Below are positions 32,211-48,550 of a stretch of 64,000 nt of DNA, one piece after another (position 1 is the first letter of the stretch; each line of letters starts with the position of its first letter). Where the stretch lies: the NCBI GenBank assembly GCA_022414725.1, contig CM039465.1, positions 19,924,690 to 19,988,689 of the forward strand, written 5' to 3'. This DNA is from Microglena sp. YARC. Taxonomy: Eukaryota > Chlorophyta > Chlorophyceae > Chlamydomonadales > Chlamydomonadaceae. The position numbers and the translations under genes are program-made. Under the pieces are notes generated by a model. It was not told where the DNA came from, made no database searches, and was given only the letters and a program-made list of their open reading frames with translations.

Positions 32211-34270
32211 ATGGCCAGGCCTAAGATTAGGCCTAAGACCCTTCGCCAAGTGTGGCGTGAAGCCCTGCCCCATCAGAGACGTAACGTCTGGCTGAGTGGG
32301 ATTGTGATGGGATGGGCTGCGGCTCTCTATGTGAGTTCTACATGCATGCACATTTAGCACAACACACTTGCGATTGCATGGGCTGCATCTTTCTTTCAAA
32401 GTTCTCTGTGCATCAGCAATGAAGCACACCACGCACGTGATGGCATGGGCTGCCACCCGGCATGTCAGTTCTCCATGCATAAGGTGTGAAGCACAACACA
32501 CGATCTTGGATGCATAGGCTTTAGATCTCTGCAGGAACCTGAGGCACACTCCACATAATCATACATGCAATGCATGGCTGGCAACACACAACCTACGCTT
32601 GGCTGCAATGCATGTCTGGCAACGCACAACTTCCGTATGGCTGGCAACAAACAAATGACGCATGGCTGGCGACACACAACCTACGCATGGCTGCAATGCA
32701 TGGCTGGAAACACACAACCTAGGCATGGCTGGTAACTTACCCCTTACACATGGCTGCAATGCATGACTGGCAACACACAACCTGCGCATGGCTGGCGACA
32801 CACTACCTACGCATGGCTGCAATGCATGGCTGGTAACTTACACCTTGCGCATGGCTTCATTGCATGGCTGGCAACACACCACTTACGCATGGCTGCAATG
32901 CATGGCTGGCAACACACCACTTACGCATGGCTGGCAACACACCACTTACACATGGCTGGCGACACACAACCTACACATGGCTGCAATGCATGGCTGGCAA
33001 CACACCACTTACGCATGGCTGGCAACACACCACTTACACATGGCTGGCAACACACAACCTACACATGGCTGCAATGCATGGCTGACAACACACAACCTAC
33101 GCATGGCTGGTAACTTACCCCTTACACATGGCTGCAATGCATGACTGGCAACACACAACCTGCGCATGGCTGGCGACACACTACCTACGCATGGCTGCAA
33201 TGCATGGCTGGTAACTTACACCTTGCGCATGGCTTCATTGCATGGCTGGCAACACACCACTTACGCATGGCTGCAATGCATGGCTGGTAACTTACACCTT
33301 GCGCATGGCTGGCAACACACCACTTACACATGGCTGGCGACACACAACCTACACATGGCTGCAATGCATGGCTGGCAACACACCACTTACGCATGGCTGG
33401 CAACACACCACTTACGTATGGCTGGCGACACACAACCTACACATGGCTGCAATGCATGGCTGGCAACACACCACTTACGCATGGCTGGTGACACGCAACC
33501 TACACATGGCTGCAATGCATGGCTGGCAACACACCACTTACGCATGGCTGGCAACACACAACCTACGCATGGCTGCAATGCATGGCTGGTTACTTACACC
33601 TTACGCATGGGTGGGATGCATGGCTCGCAGCGCACAACCTACGCTTGGCTGCAATGCATTGGCTGGCAGCACACAACTTACGCATGGCTGCAATGCATGG
33701 CTGGCAACATGCAACCTATTTGTTTCTGCAATGCGCAGATAACACCAGGTGCCACACACTGCACAATCTTATTCTTAACACATGGATAGCACACCGCATA
33801 TGCACGTATTTGTACCGGCCTCAGTAGGAGTTTGAGACGCGAGTGGAATTTGATTGCCAGATTCAGCCTTATTTTGTTAGAAAGTACTTGGTACAGCATC
33901 CACCATATGGCCACATATTCAAGGTGCGGCAAAGTTCCGAGGTGAAGCCATGTACGCCTCAGGTAGCCTTGGGCATCACAGGCATCAACTCAGCATGTGC
34001 AACCAAGGGTAAATCGTAAAAACATGTACAGCCCATCGGAAGAGCATTTAGCTTCAGAGCTTCACAAGTTGTCACCTTCTAATGGACCAACATTTCCACC
34101 TGCCATGTCTGTAGGTTGACATGTCGTACCTGAAGCAAGATCCTGTGATGAGGGAGAAGTTTGGATTGGATGACACGGGCCCTGAAAGGGAGCCTCCCCC
34201 AAATCCTGTATATGTCTTTTGGGATAAATACACAAAGTGGCTTAAGCCGAAGGACGCTGAGGACTACTGA
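32211..34270 (+). CDS. unrecognised small single-span protein, three exons
   Basis: Exons 32211-32330, 33885-33923 and 34115-34270 have GT-AG borders, all in phase 0, and encode 104 residues ending DAEDY. The N-terminus is basic (MARPKIRPKTLRQVWRE), followed by one hydrophobic stretch (WLSGIVMGWAAALYYLV, near residues 27-43) and a soluble tail with proline-rich REPPPNPVYVFWDKYTKWL. The layout resembles small inner-mitochondrial-membrane subunits or assembly factors, but that is inference; I cannot name a family. The 39-nt middle exon is predicted only from frame and splice sites. Intron 1 (1.55 kb) is mostly a CATGGCTGG-type satellite. Confidence 0.6.
32560..33720. repeat. CATGGCTGGCAACACAC satellite in an intron
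   Basis: Roughly 24-bp units, alternating 'catggctggcaacacacca' with 'catggctgcaatg', fill about 1.16 kb of intron 1 of the small-protein gene. A higher-order copy exists: about 125 bp near 32745-32870 recurs almost exactly at 33118-33240. Long ORFs on both strands here are repeat translations. Confidence 0.9.
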
Positions 34271-34295
34271 GATCTTGATTCTGACATCTGGTTTC

Positions 34296-34465
34296 TGTGT
34301 TGCTCCCCTGGCTTGCTGCCCAGTTAATCCTATTGCAACGTAGTGCAACTAGGAGCTGACAGAATAGTTGATCCAGTACTATTGAAACCTGGGGCTTGGC
34401 CCAGTGGCTGTCTCATGGAGCTGCCTAGAAGCTGCTGCGCATAGCGGAAAAGAAAAGCTATTATT
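34296..34465. mobile_element. MITE family A copy, left end trimmed
   Basis: Shares the interior of the 25305 element (GCCCAGTTAATCCTATTGCA) and its right terminus (GAGCTGCCTAGAAGCTGCTG). It sits in the 3' flank of the small-protein gene. The left inverted repeat is incomplete. Confidence 0.65.
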
Positions 34466-35029
34466 TACTGGATTGATCGCTTCAGTTTTGACCTGATGCA
34501 GGACTGCAGAGGCGCTGTTTGGACATTCCTACACTTCTAGAAAAGTGCTGTGCGCGCATTGATATGCATAGTCCTTGGAAGGCTGTGAGAAATTTGTTGT
34601 CCAAATTCAGTTTCAATACCATGTGAGCTCATCCCCAGATGGAATTCATTCCTGTCTTAAAACTCCTGGTAGAAAAACAGGAAAACGGATGTTGAATGAC
34701 GCATGGTTAGGTTTTAGAAGGCTGATTGAATTAAGCTAGACTCTTATTAGCCAGTTCGTCTTGCTGAAGACATGAAGTGGGCTGGCCTTGTACATTTTAT
34801 TGTATTAGACCATGTGTTATTGTTATTGTAACATCTCTTGCCCTCTGTCCTTTTTCCTCGAGTCACCCCGACTTACAACACCGCGTTGGACATTTCCTGC
34901 AGAGTTTCATGTACAATTTGTGAGAAAGACTCGTGATAACATTTTTGATGCTCTTGTTCGTTCCTCATGATGTGAGCCCTCCCCAGCTTTTTTTGTTATC
35001 TTTTTAATCAGACCCCCAAATGACATTCT
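34466..35029. other. intergenic, nothing recognised
   Basis: No credible exon, RNA gene or array is seen in this stretch between the small-protein gene and the first family D repeat. Confidence 0.5.
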
Positions 35030-35338
35030 GAGACCACCATTGAGATTGTGTTGACAAAGGCAGTTCATTGGCATCACTTAAGACCTAGGGGTGGGGTGGG
35101 GTATGGGTGGATAATGTGGGTGGTGGTTGGGTGGTATGTATGGGTATGTATGGGTGGGTTTGGATGGGTGAATGGGTGACAGGGTGAGTTTGGATGGTAT
35201 GGATGGATGGGTGAATAGATGAGTATTTTGACTATCACACAATCCCTGTTCGGAAATTCTAAACATGCCATTGTGTACGCCATAGTGTAAGTACCCATAA
35301 GCCATGTCTAATTTTGAAGTCGTGCCTCTTATTTATAT

Positions 35339-35388
<50 letters not shown>

Positions 35389-35480
35389 GTGTGTGTGTGG
35401 TGGTGGGGGGGGTTAGCCCCCCCAGATTTTTTAAAGGTTGACACGGGATGACAAGTCAATTTTTGTTTACTCCTGATGTG
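35030..35480. repeat. dispersed repeat family D with 46-base poly-G
   Basis: Contains the family landmark GCAGTTCATTGGCATCACTT, a degenerate GGATGGGT-rich stretch, the segment with ATTTTGACTATCACA, a run of 46 G (35342-35387) and a GGTTAGCCCCCCCAGATTTT end. The same order recurs near 41300-41690 and, inverted, at 40236-40800 and 51075-51512. Confidence 0.75.
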
Positions 35481-35889
35481 AGCGATGTTTGCACTGATTG
35501 GACCAAGCCTCCGAGGGGTTGGGGGCATGTTTGGGGCAGGCCCGGGGGCAGGCCCCTGCCTGAGCAGCTGCCTGAGAATTTCCTGGGTTACTAACCTCAT
35601 GCGCCCCGTCGCTAGCTGGCGGTCGGCAGTACACTGCGGTATTTCACTGCGCCACCCAGAGTTTAAGACTAACTCCGTCGAAGCGCGAGGAAAGCTTAGG
35701 AAGCAGACCAATCATCCAGCTCTTTGAATTCTCACCAACCGCCGTTTCCTGCCTCTTGCCCTTGAACTGGCTCTTGTCTTCGACGCACATGTTAACTTGA
35801 TTCGCGTCTCTTGCGAAGACGAACATTGATCGCCCGGTCGCATCTTAGCTAACCAGTTTTAGGTTAACTCTAGATTTCGGCTCGTCATC

Positions 35890-37599
35890 ATGGCTGATGA
35901 GGAACCCGAGAACAAATCCGGAGAGTACCAGCTTCAGTCGGAGCATAAGTTCAAGCTAGTCACCAGTTATATGCCCGAGACGCTCGAACAAGACGCCATC
36001 AACATCGCGCTAGTTGCAGTAGACAAATTCAAACAGCTGAAGGACATCGCCTTCCATGTGAAGCATGAATTCGATAAGAAGTACCCCGGGAGTGGGAAGG
36101 CTACAGAGGGAGTGTACCACTGTATCGTGGGGAAGAACTTTGCAAGTGAGTTTGTAGGTAGAATGGGAGAGGAATTTTTTTCTTGTGGGCTTATGGGCTG
36201 ATTTGGGTGATGATAGGACCAATTGCTAGACGAGCGTGTTGTGGGTCAGAGAAAGTGATGAATGAGCAGCAAAAAGGATGAACGGGGAGACCTAGTCCAG
36301 AGGGGCTGAGGGGTGCTGGAGAGTAAGGAGTATGCTTATTACGGTAAGGTTGGGATGGGGATAGGGACAAAGGTGGGCCCAATATTTTCATTCCAGGTAC
36401 AGCCAGCGATGAAAAGTTTGTCACCACCTGCTGCAACAAGTATTTCCATAGTGCCTGGTATCTGTATGCCTGTGTATCTACAGGCAAACACGTGCATCCC
36501 GCACACATCAGCCCCCCACCACACTTGAATGAGTGCAACCATGAGCATGCCATCAGCTTACAGCCATAGGTATCCTAGTGCTACTGCTTTCCACATGCTG
36601 CATCAATGCATCATGCATCCTACATGTACTGCTTGTTGAAACATGCTTCCACATGCTCAACATATATCAGGTATGCTACGGCTTGCATACCCATCTCATT
36701 GTAGTTCAGTAGGAGAGTTCATGAGGGGAGGAAAGGGCCACATTTTAAACTTACCAGTCCATTTCTAACTTACCTTGGTTCACTCATACGTGTCCCAGGT
36801 TGTAGTTTGCACATGTACCAGGCGAGTTTTCAAGCATGTACCGGGCTCGCGTTTCACGGCATGTACTCACACATGTACCAGGCTGTCGTGCGTACACAGA
36901 ACTGCAACCGAGCCTAAATCAGGCTGACAGATACTCACGCAAAATCGCAAATACGATAATGTCGCATATGTTCTCATCTACCAGGCAGTGTTGCACACAC
37001 CCATGCAGCATCACGCATATATTTAAATAAATAAGTAAATGGCACGCCTTATTACAAGGCGTGAGGTTGAGGGAACCAGCCCGTTTTCTTGCACTGGGGC
37101 CAACCACCAATTGCATACAAGTATCTCACTGTATTTCACACTCGCACGCACTAGCATGTAGCATTACGCGCACGTAGAGTGGGCTGTCATTCCAGATGGT
37201 CATGTACCTGATGGCATTATGCACCCAGATGTGCTAGACTACAATAGAAACACATATTTTTGAAAGTGCAGCTTACACACATGCGCACTTGACTGTAGTG
37301 CAACAAGCATGTGTGGTACTGTAGACCATACTGTCTGACACCCTCCAATGTACAGGTTACTTTTCGTGACTCTGACGATCACTCAACACAATTCTTCAGT
37401 CTAGGGCTAGTGCACGGAGACCACCCTTTTGGGGGGAATTCTTCTTGTTAAAAATTCAACTTCTGTGTGCTTTTCTTGCAGGTTCTTGTAATCAATTCTT
37501 CTCTCTTTCCTCTAGCCGCTACTTTGGTTGTTACCTCGTCTCGATACAGTTTTCAGCTTAGATCTTAGACCATGGACCCCTCTGCCTGAAAGAAGCTTA

Positions 37600-37632
<33 letters not shown>

Positions 37633-37739
37633 CAGGTGCTGTGAGCCACGAGACACGGCAGATGATCCACTTGACTGTTGACACGTACAACATCATTTTG
37701 TGGAAGAGCAAGGATACCCCTTTCCACGTGGCTGAATAA
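35890..37739 (+). CDS. dynein light chain, LC8 family (two exons)
   Basis: LC8-type light chains are dimeric hub subunits of cytoplasmic and flagellar dyneins and bind short linear motifs (family knowledge). Exons 35890-36145 and 37636-37739 join in phase 1 to 119 residues. Visible motifs are DIAFHVKHEFDKKYPG, YHCIVGKNFASAVSHETR and NIILWKSKD, the LC8 core. Compared with canonical 89-residue LC8 there is an N-terminal extension (YQLQSEHKFKLVTSYMPE) and a short GSGKATEGV insert, which suggests a flagellar outer-arm variant (LC6-like); that subtype is inferred. The start context is TCATCATGGCT. The intron acceptor is preceded directly by 30 consecutive C bases, so the pyrimidine tract is a pure poly-C. 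Confidence 0.93.
37045..37110. repeat. dispersed repeat family B copy
   Basis: Carries the family core AAGGCGTGAGGTTGAGGG next to an AAATAAAT-like tail, inside the dynein light chain intron. Confidence 0.7.
37602..37631. repeat. 30-base poly-C at the dynein LC acceptor
   Basis: The run is followed at once by GCAG and exon 2, so it is the whole pyrimidine tract of the intron. Confidence 0.95.
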
Positions 37740-39633
37740 TGCTTCCATGTGGTTGACCCTTCAGCTTCGATAATATGAGAATTGATTGATCAATATATGT
37801 TCCAACCACATGAAAACAGTCAGAGTAGAGGTCCAGTTATAGTGTCCTGTTTTGCCGCCCTCAACAGTCGAGGCCTTGTGCCTGTGTTGAGTGGAATAGA
37901 ACCCCACCACCACTCTTTGACTCTCACTGTGCTAGAAACAGATAGTACTCCCCGTAATTATATGAGCGTATTTCTATAATGTTAAGTACTTCCAGTAGTG
38001 CATTGCAGAATGTCAAATTGTCATCTCAGAGCATCGTTTTTGACATCACACTTCTGGTTCAATTTATTTCTGAAGCATGCATCCTCAGGCAGACTTGCAT
38101 AAATAATGATATAGATGTGTAATCAGATATGCCATCTGTGACCTCTGAGATCCGCTCCTAAGTCCGTAACTCCGTACTCCAGTCACCACATGCCATGAAC
38201 CCTACCCCCCTGAGTTGAACGGCCTACCACCCTGTACTGAGGCACAGACATATGGTGTACACAGCTGGACAACCCCCCAATTATACTGGCAGACATGAGC
38301 AATACCGCTATATACCGATACCTATTGAATACTATTGGTTTTACTGCCATGGACGGTGAGCAGCTCAAATGCTGGCTGGAGCCATGCAACCAAGTTCTTG
38401 AACTTAAACTTGGTTACATAGCTTCAGCCAGCATTTTGGTTGCTCGCCGTCTTCGGTAGTTCAAGTTCAATTTAATATCGGCAGACAAGGACAAAAAGCT
38501 ATGTGCACCACTGACTGCACTTGCGTAAGCTACACGAGGGAAGTCCATTGGAGTACCGGTATTGGACTGTTCATCTTGGCGTCCTTGCATAAGTCAAGTG
38601 GGCAGCATGAAGGCCGAGGCCATGTGAGTATGTGACCAAGTTCAAGTTCTTGCCAGAATCTTGCAAGTCGGAGCTTCGCCGAGTGTTTAATATGTATGAA
38701 GAGACTGGATCAAGTCTTTTTTTATAGGTTATGAATAGGTCTTTGTATACTGTTTTTATTGTTCAGAAGAAAAGGGAAAAAAGAGAAAAAATCGAAACAA
38801 AAAAGAGGAAAAAGTGATTAGTTCGAGTTTACATTTCCTGGTACTTCTATTTTTCCCGCGGAAGACGGCGAGCAGCCAAATTGCTGGCTGAAGCTATGTA
38901 ACCAAGTTCAAGTTAACATGGTACACCCTAAGCGATTGCATTCTGTACTCGTGAGTGTGGTGTAGTTGCGTTTAAACTACCCATGCTCACATTGCCCGCA
39001 TACGACGAGCAGCTCAGCAGCCTGGAGGCTGATAGACCATGTATTCAAGCCAAACCAAAGTAAAACGATACGTCCACATTTACACTTTTCATGACGAATG
39101 ACGGATTTTACACAGGTCGACTGGAGGCATTACTTGCAAGCCGCATTGGAGGCGCAAAAAAAGGAGTCAGAGAGACTACCTTGACAATGACCAGAAACCA
39201 ATTGAATACCATTATTATTGCTACGCAGGCGCTGTCAATTTCTAGGTGGAGACCCACGTAGCCCATCTGGCTATCCCCAGACTGACTTACATACAAACGT
39301 CATCGAGTAAGGGCCCAGGTTGACAGTAAACTAACATTTAAGCTGTGGGACGAAGGACCTTGCTGAGTCTCGGAACAAATTAATCGGTTAGGAGCACCAT
39401 ACTCCAGGGCAAAAACATCTCCCAAGCTGTGCTCTAGAACCCCCCTGGCTACAACGGTTTTCTCCCTTGCTATGAAGGCAGTCTCTCACATATACAGGCA
39501 CTACCCTTGCTATGAAGGCATTCTCCATGCTATTCTGCCATGTGCATGTACAGTGGGTGTCAGACAGTCTGTCTGGTCCCAATGTTGGGGTGGACACCTG
39601 TCCCACCACCTTGTGGGTGGTAGCCTGGTTAGT
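37740..39633. other. convergent intergenic region between dynein LC and Rab11
   Basis: No credible gene. It contains a 100-bp foldback element (38352-38451) and a related half copy at about 38868-38918. The remainder appears unique and non-coding. Confidence 0.55.
38352..38451. mobile_element. 100-bp foldback element
   Basis: Two arms of about 47 bp are inverted copies: the left has GACGGTGAGCAGCTCAAATG and the right ends TTTTGGTTGCTCGCCGTC. Related arms occur at 11250-11365, 38868-38918, 55583-55640 and 59025-59075, all including CCAAGTTCAAGTT or its complement. It is probably a non-autonomous hairpin element. Confidence 0.65.
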
Positions 39634-44453
<4,820 letters not shown>

Positions 44454-45770
44454 ACTTCTGTGGTAGGACTTCTGTGGCGACCGGGTCAAGAATATATACA
44501 GGCTCTATTCGGATTACACGGCGTAATGAAGGGTAAGTTAATGGTCAGCAAGTTTAAAGCAGGGTCGCACACAGCAAAACTGACAAGCAGCTTCTCACAC
44601 CGCACCCTCTGTGTACTGCAGTACTGTACCTTTAACCGGTTCTCCCATTCGATTCGAATTCTGCCGAATACCTCGGGCTGGCGTGGTGCGTAGCGTAACA
44701 CCCCGCGGGGTGTACACCCCAGGGATCAATCAGGAGATATTATCAAACAGGCGTATGAAGTTCCGACGTAAAAGATGTTGGAGGTGGCGACGACAAGCTT
44801 GGTCAGTTAGATCGGGACGGGCAAAGGTTACTGCCGAATCATTCCAAAGTTCGAAGACGGATTAACTTGGACTCTTGGACCCGTGTAAGCAGTAATGTAA
44901 CATGAAATTGTATATCGAATTATTATCAATCTTCGAGCCTTCAGTGAAGACGGTGTCGGTAACTTGTTTCCTTTTGCAAATCAGAAATGTTAAAAATCTA
45001 CTACTACACTCTTAATCAGAAATGTTGGTGCACTCTAACCTTACTCCATAAATCACCAGTCACATCTCAGACTTCATCTTGATTAACCCTTTTACCCAGC
45101 CTTCTGCTCACCATAACTCAAGTGTACCAGTCAGCGACTGTTCAGAACCAAAGCATTTGCTATAACTTCAGCCAAATGAAGTACTGTACGACAGTCATGC
45201 ACTCTGGGGTTTACAATTACAGACAGGCCGAAAACTCTGTGGAAAACAGCGACATACAAAACATGCAACATAACTCGGCAATGAATGGCTCATCTATCTG
45301 ACCATGTATGATGTGTTCTACAGTTGAAATGCGAGAACCTCGGAAAATCAGCCTATGCCCTGCAACCGAAGTAAGTCTTAAACGAAAGACAATCCGCAGC
45401 TTCAGATAATGGCAGAGTATTCTGCACCGCAATACATTCAGGGTTGTCACTTTGTCAGGTACCCTACACCGTACAATATATCGTACTTGACAAACTCGAG
45501 GTTGTACGATAATGCAGGGGACCGGTTCAATATTTAAATCCTAATCACAGAACATTATTACAGATGCCATAGTTGACCCAAGACAAGCCTGCCCCTGAGC
45601 ATCTGGGGGGAGAGGAGAGGGGGTATTATGACCATTATTTACTAAGGGTATCAGCAAGACTGTCCCATCGTTAATGAACGCACAAGCAAATGATGGTCAG
45701 CAGACTTACTATGAAACTAGTTTGATACATGCTAGAGCCACTGATCAGGAATCAAAGCTCAGACCCATGA
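44454..45770. other. intergenic, nothing recognised
   Basis: Upstream side of Rab11. Several short ORFs occur on both strands, but none has recognisable motifs, splice-consistent neighbours or repeat identity. Confidence 0.5.
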
Positions 45771-45777
45771 CCAAACA

Positions 45778-45980
45778 AGTTCTATGCAGCGCCGCATGCG
45801 GCGCTAAAAATCGGCGGAGAGTGTTCACAATGGAGCAACAGGTGGCAACGGAAGCGAGTTAGTTACGAGACCATTGCTGACGTGTCAGGCTTCGTCTCGG
45901 TCAGACAGATGGTCGGTCGGACGGACAAATGGGTAACCCTGGGGGCTCCCGCCCCCTTGAAGAGGGGGCTCCGCAAAAGG
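45778..45980. repeat. dispersed repeat family C copy
   Basis: About 200 bp running from TTCTATGCAGCGCCGCATGC through GCTGACGTGTCAGGCTTCGT to GAAGAGGGGGCTCCGCAAAA. It is the same family as 12308-12525, 17930-18146, 20588-20812 and 53033-53582. No clear terminal inverted repeats; probably a short non-autonomous element. Confidence 0.8.
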
Positions 45981-46410
45981 CAGGTCTACATCACATTATT
46001 TAGCAATCCCCTTAGTAGAGGGTTGCTGGAAGTTCCAGGAGGATTCCTGGTGACTCAGCATTCATGCATTTTCACCCTTGCAGCAAAACAAGTGTTGGTG
46101 CCTTGGTGCAGGGTGGGTGTGACATAAAATCAGGCTGCCATGAATTGTAGATAGACCTTTGGTTCATCGGCGTGGTAGGTCTCCATCACATAACAGGTTA
46201 TAATCGCAACGACGACGACACACAGGTCCAAAATACTTGAGCTTAGGGTACTGTGGATGAAATATGCTGGACGCCTAGGTGCTGGTATGCTTTAGCCTGG
46301 TAGGCTCTACAATAATGCACACCTTCCAGCAGAGTGATGTGCAACGGACTTCTGGTGGTCTATGTAGTACAGTCTATGCACATTGTACACATATCAAGTA
46401 GAGGGTCTTC

Positions 46411-46479
46411 TGTTGTGATCGGTAGAGTACCACCGGACACCTGAATCAGATGTCCGGTGGTACACTACCGATTACAACA
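46411..46479. other. 69-bp near-perfect hairpin
   Basis: Arms of 29 bp (46411-46439 and 46451-46479) differ at 2 positions and flank an 11-base loop. The inner stem is GTACCACCGGACA against TGTCCGGTGGTAC. No other copy is seen in the window. Confidence 0.8.
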
Positions 46480-46779
46480 TCTTCCAACTTCCAGGTTCGC
46501 CAGCCTTTCTGTATCGCAGGCCAAGCTGAACAAATGGGAAGACCTTTCACGATTGGTCCCTCAAGATGAGTCTAAGAGACAAAGATAAACATACAGATAT
46601 GGCCTGGCAAAATATTTTGCGGGAGCTGATCTAGAGACCTTAGGTGGACATGTCTTAGCTACTGTTTTTACTTTTGTAGGCCCATCTGATAATATAATAA
46701 TATTGACAATGCCAGTTTGAATCCCCATCAGTGACTGAATAGCACTTCCAGTCACTTGAATAGCACTTGGTACATATCC

Positions 46780-46972
46780 CCGTTTCGACGAATGGCTCAA
46801 TGGCAGAGCTCCTCGAGCGAAGAAGGTGCCGGGTTCGAATCCCCACGGGTGCGCTTTAATGTTCGCGGTCGCTGTCAACTGCCATGGTAGCTTTGCCCAG
46901 AGAACGTAGCAGCCCGTTCCCTACCGCCGGAAGACGGGGCTCCCTTAATACCACGCCCCACCAGGCGTTATA
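46780..46972 (+). mobile_element. tRNA-derived SINE, copy 1
   Basis: The head carries an A-box-like TGGCTCAATGGCAGAGC and an exact B box GGTTCGAATCC. The tail contains GTCAACTGCCATGGTAGCTT, an AGACGGGGCTCCCTTAA segment and CACGCCCCACCAGGCGTTAT. The head cannot form a proper tRNA T-stem, so it is a pseudo-tRNA. The same family lies at 49749-49947 and 54270-54475. Confidence 0.8.
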
Positions 46973-47055
46973 ATAAGCACTTGGTTCATGCATTGCTTGC
47001 AAGGATAGAGGATACACCACTCCATCTCAGAGCAAGGCAATGCATTGATGCTACA

Positions 47056-47266
47056 CAGGGCTTTTTATTTTCGCCATATATAGCGATCACTGGTTTTGAC
47101 CCCATGTTGGCGAAATTATTGCCATAAAAATGTACACAAAAAGTTGTTTGTTTGCCCTAAATGGCCCTACAAAGCTATAAAAAGCGCTAAAACGCTGTCC
47201 CTGGAGGAGGCCTAAAACCACACAGCTAGAAAAAACCCACTTTTAGATTTCAAAAACAAAGCCCTG
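47056..47266. mobile_element. hAT-type MITE, complete, with target-site duplication
   Basis: A 211-bp element begins CAGGGCTTTT and ends AAAGCCCTG, flanked by the exact 8-bp duplication ATGCTACA (47048-47055 and 47267-47274). An 8-bp duplication with CAGGG termini is the hAT superfamily signature. It has no coding capacity. Confidence 0.85.
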
Positions 47267-47579
47267 ATGCTACATACATTTGAACAGGCAGGACAAACAC
47301 GGTGGACAAATATGGATGTGGTGGACGAACAAACATACGAAAGTGTCATCAAACACGATTGTCCAGCATAACCGAAAGTGCTCTTCGAATGCAGATACAC
47401 CATGCAGGATAAAATTTACGTTAGCAAAAACACTGTTCTTGCACAAACGGTACAAGGGGGGGGGCACACATTTCATTTCGTGTTGAACTCCTCTTTAAGA
47501 CAAAAGAAAAAAGAGCGTATGCTGCCCGGGTACTGCCTCCCATCAAGTATTTGACTGCTCGTGGGTGGTTAATACAATA

Positions 47580-47855
47580 TTTTGATAGTTTCAGGTCATC
47601 TAAGCCCAATAACGCTCGCTGTCTTCCTTCCTACTCTTGTTGGATGCCCAAGGGCGGCTGTTACAACATCTTCAGGCCATGAAATAAGCTCAGCAACGCT
47701 TGCTGTCCTCTTTACTAATGTTACTGGCTGCCCATGGGTGGCTGATTCAAGATCTCCAGAGCATGAGATAACCCAAGCTCAGCAACGCTTGCTGTCCTCC
47801 TTACTACTGCTGCGGGCTGCCCATGGGTGGCTCATACAAGATCTTGAGTGAAGCT
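47580..47855. repeat. three tandem ~90-bp units
   Basis: Units share CTCAGCAACGCTTGCTGTCC and GGCTGCCCATGGGTGGCT. They lie between the two hAT MITEs. The plus-strand ORF here is a repeat translation without recognised motifs. Confidence 0.75.
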
Positions 47856-48078
47856 CGATTCCAGCATGTGGCAGCCAGCCTCATGGGAACGTTAGGTGTC
47901 AGAGATTGCTCGAACCGGATTTCCGTAGGACCCCTGCATAGAGGGCACCACAGCTTGGGTTCGGAAGGGTTGGTGGGTGAGTGATTCTGTTTGTGGATGA
48001 CAAATTCATTTGTTCAGGTGAGTGAGTGGGTAAATGTTGGTGGAATGATGAGTGTGTCTGTTGCCAGGACATTCTGTT

Positions 48079-48306
48079 CAGTTTTTTTTCTCAAATCTGC
48101 AAGTGAGTTTTTCTAGCTTTACGGTTACAGGCCTCCTCCAGGGACAGCGTTTTTATAGCTTTTGAAAGCTTTTATAGCCGTTTAAAGCTTTTGAGGGCCA
48201 TTTAGAGCAAACAATAACCATTATTAAGAATTTCGTTGTAGCGATATTTTCGCCAAAACGGGGTCAAAAATAGCGATCGCTATATATAGCGGTACAAAAA
48301 GCCCTG
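48079..48306. mobile_element. hAT-type MITE, inverted second copy
   Basis: Same family as 47056-47266 in opposite orientation (shared GGCCTCCTCCAGGGACAGCG region). The flanks ATTCTGTT (48071-48078) and ATTATGTT (48307-48314) match at 7 of 8 bases, consistent with an aged target-site duplication. Confidence 0.8.
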
Positions 48307-48550
48307 ATTATGTTTTGTGACAGCATTGGGTTGCAGAAGAGGGGCAGATTACATGCATGAAGTCATGCCACAGGGCAGCAAAAGCATAAGTTGAAGTGTA
48401 ACTACTTCAGCACTAAGTATGCCTGATTTATTTGATCAGGACCACATGCGTTTGAATCGCTTAGTTGATCAGCACATGTTGTGCTTGATTATTTATTTCA
48501 GAAACTGAGCACCCAGCCATTTCTCAGTTTCTCCAGGCAGACTCAACGAC

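Noticed and set aside
32763..33827. Long plus and minus ORFs with HGWQHTTYAWL or SPAMRRLCVASHALQ repeats
   Set aside because: Translations of the CATGGCTGG satellite within an intron.
46787..46858. Possible tRNA gene
   Set aside because: A and B boxes are present but the T-stem does not pair and the sequence is followed by a shared SINE tail; treated as SINE.
47582..47851. 89-codon plus ORF between the hAT MITEs
   Set aside because: It covers three tandem 90-bp units; no family resemblance.
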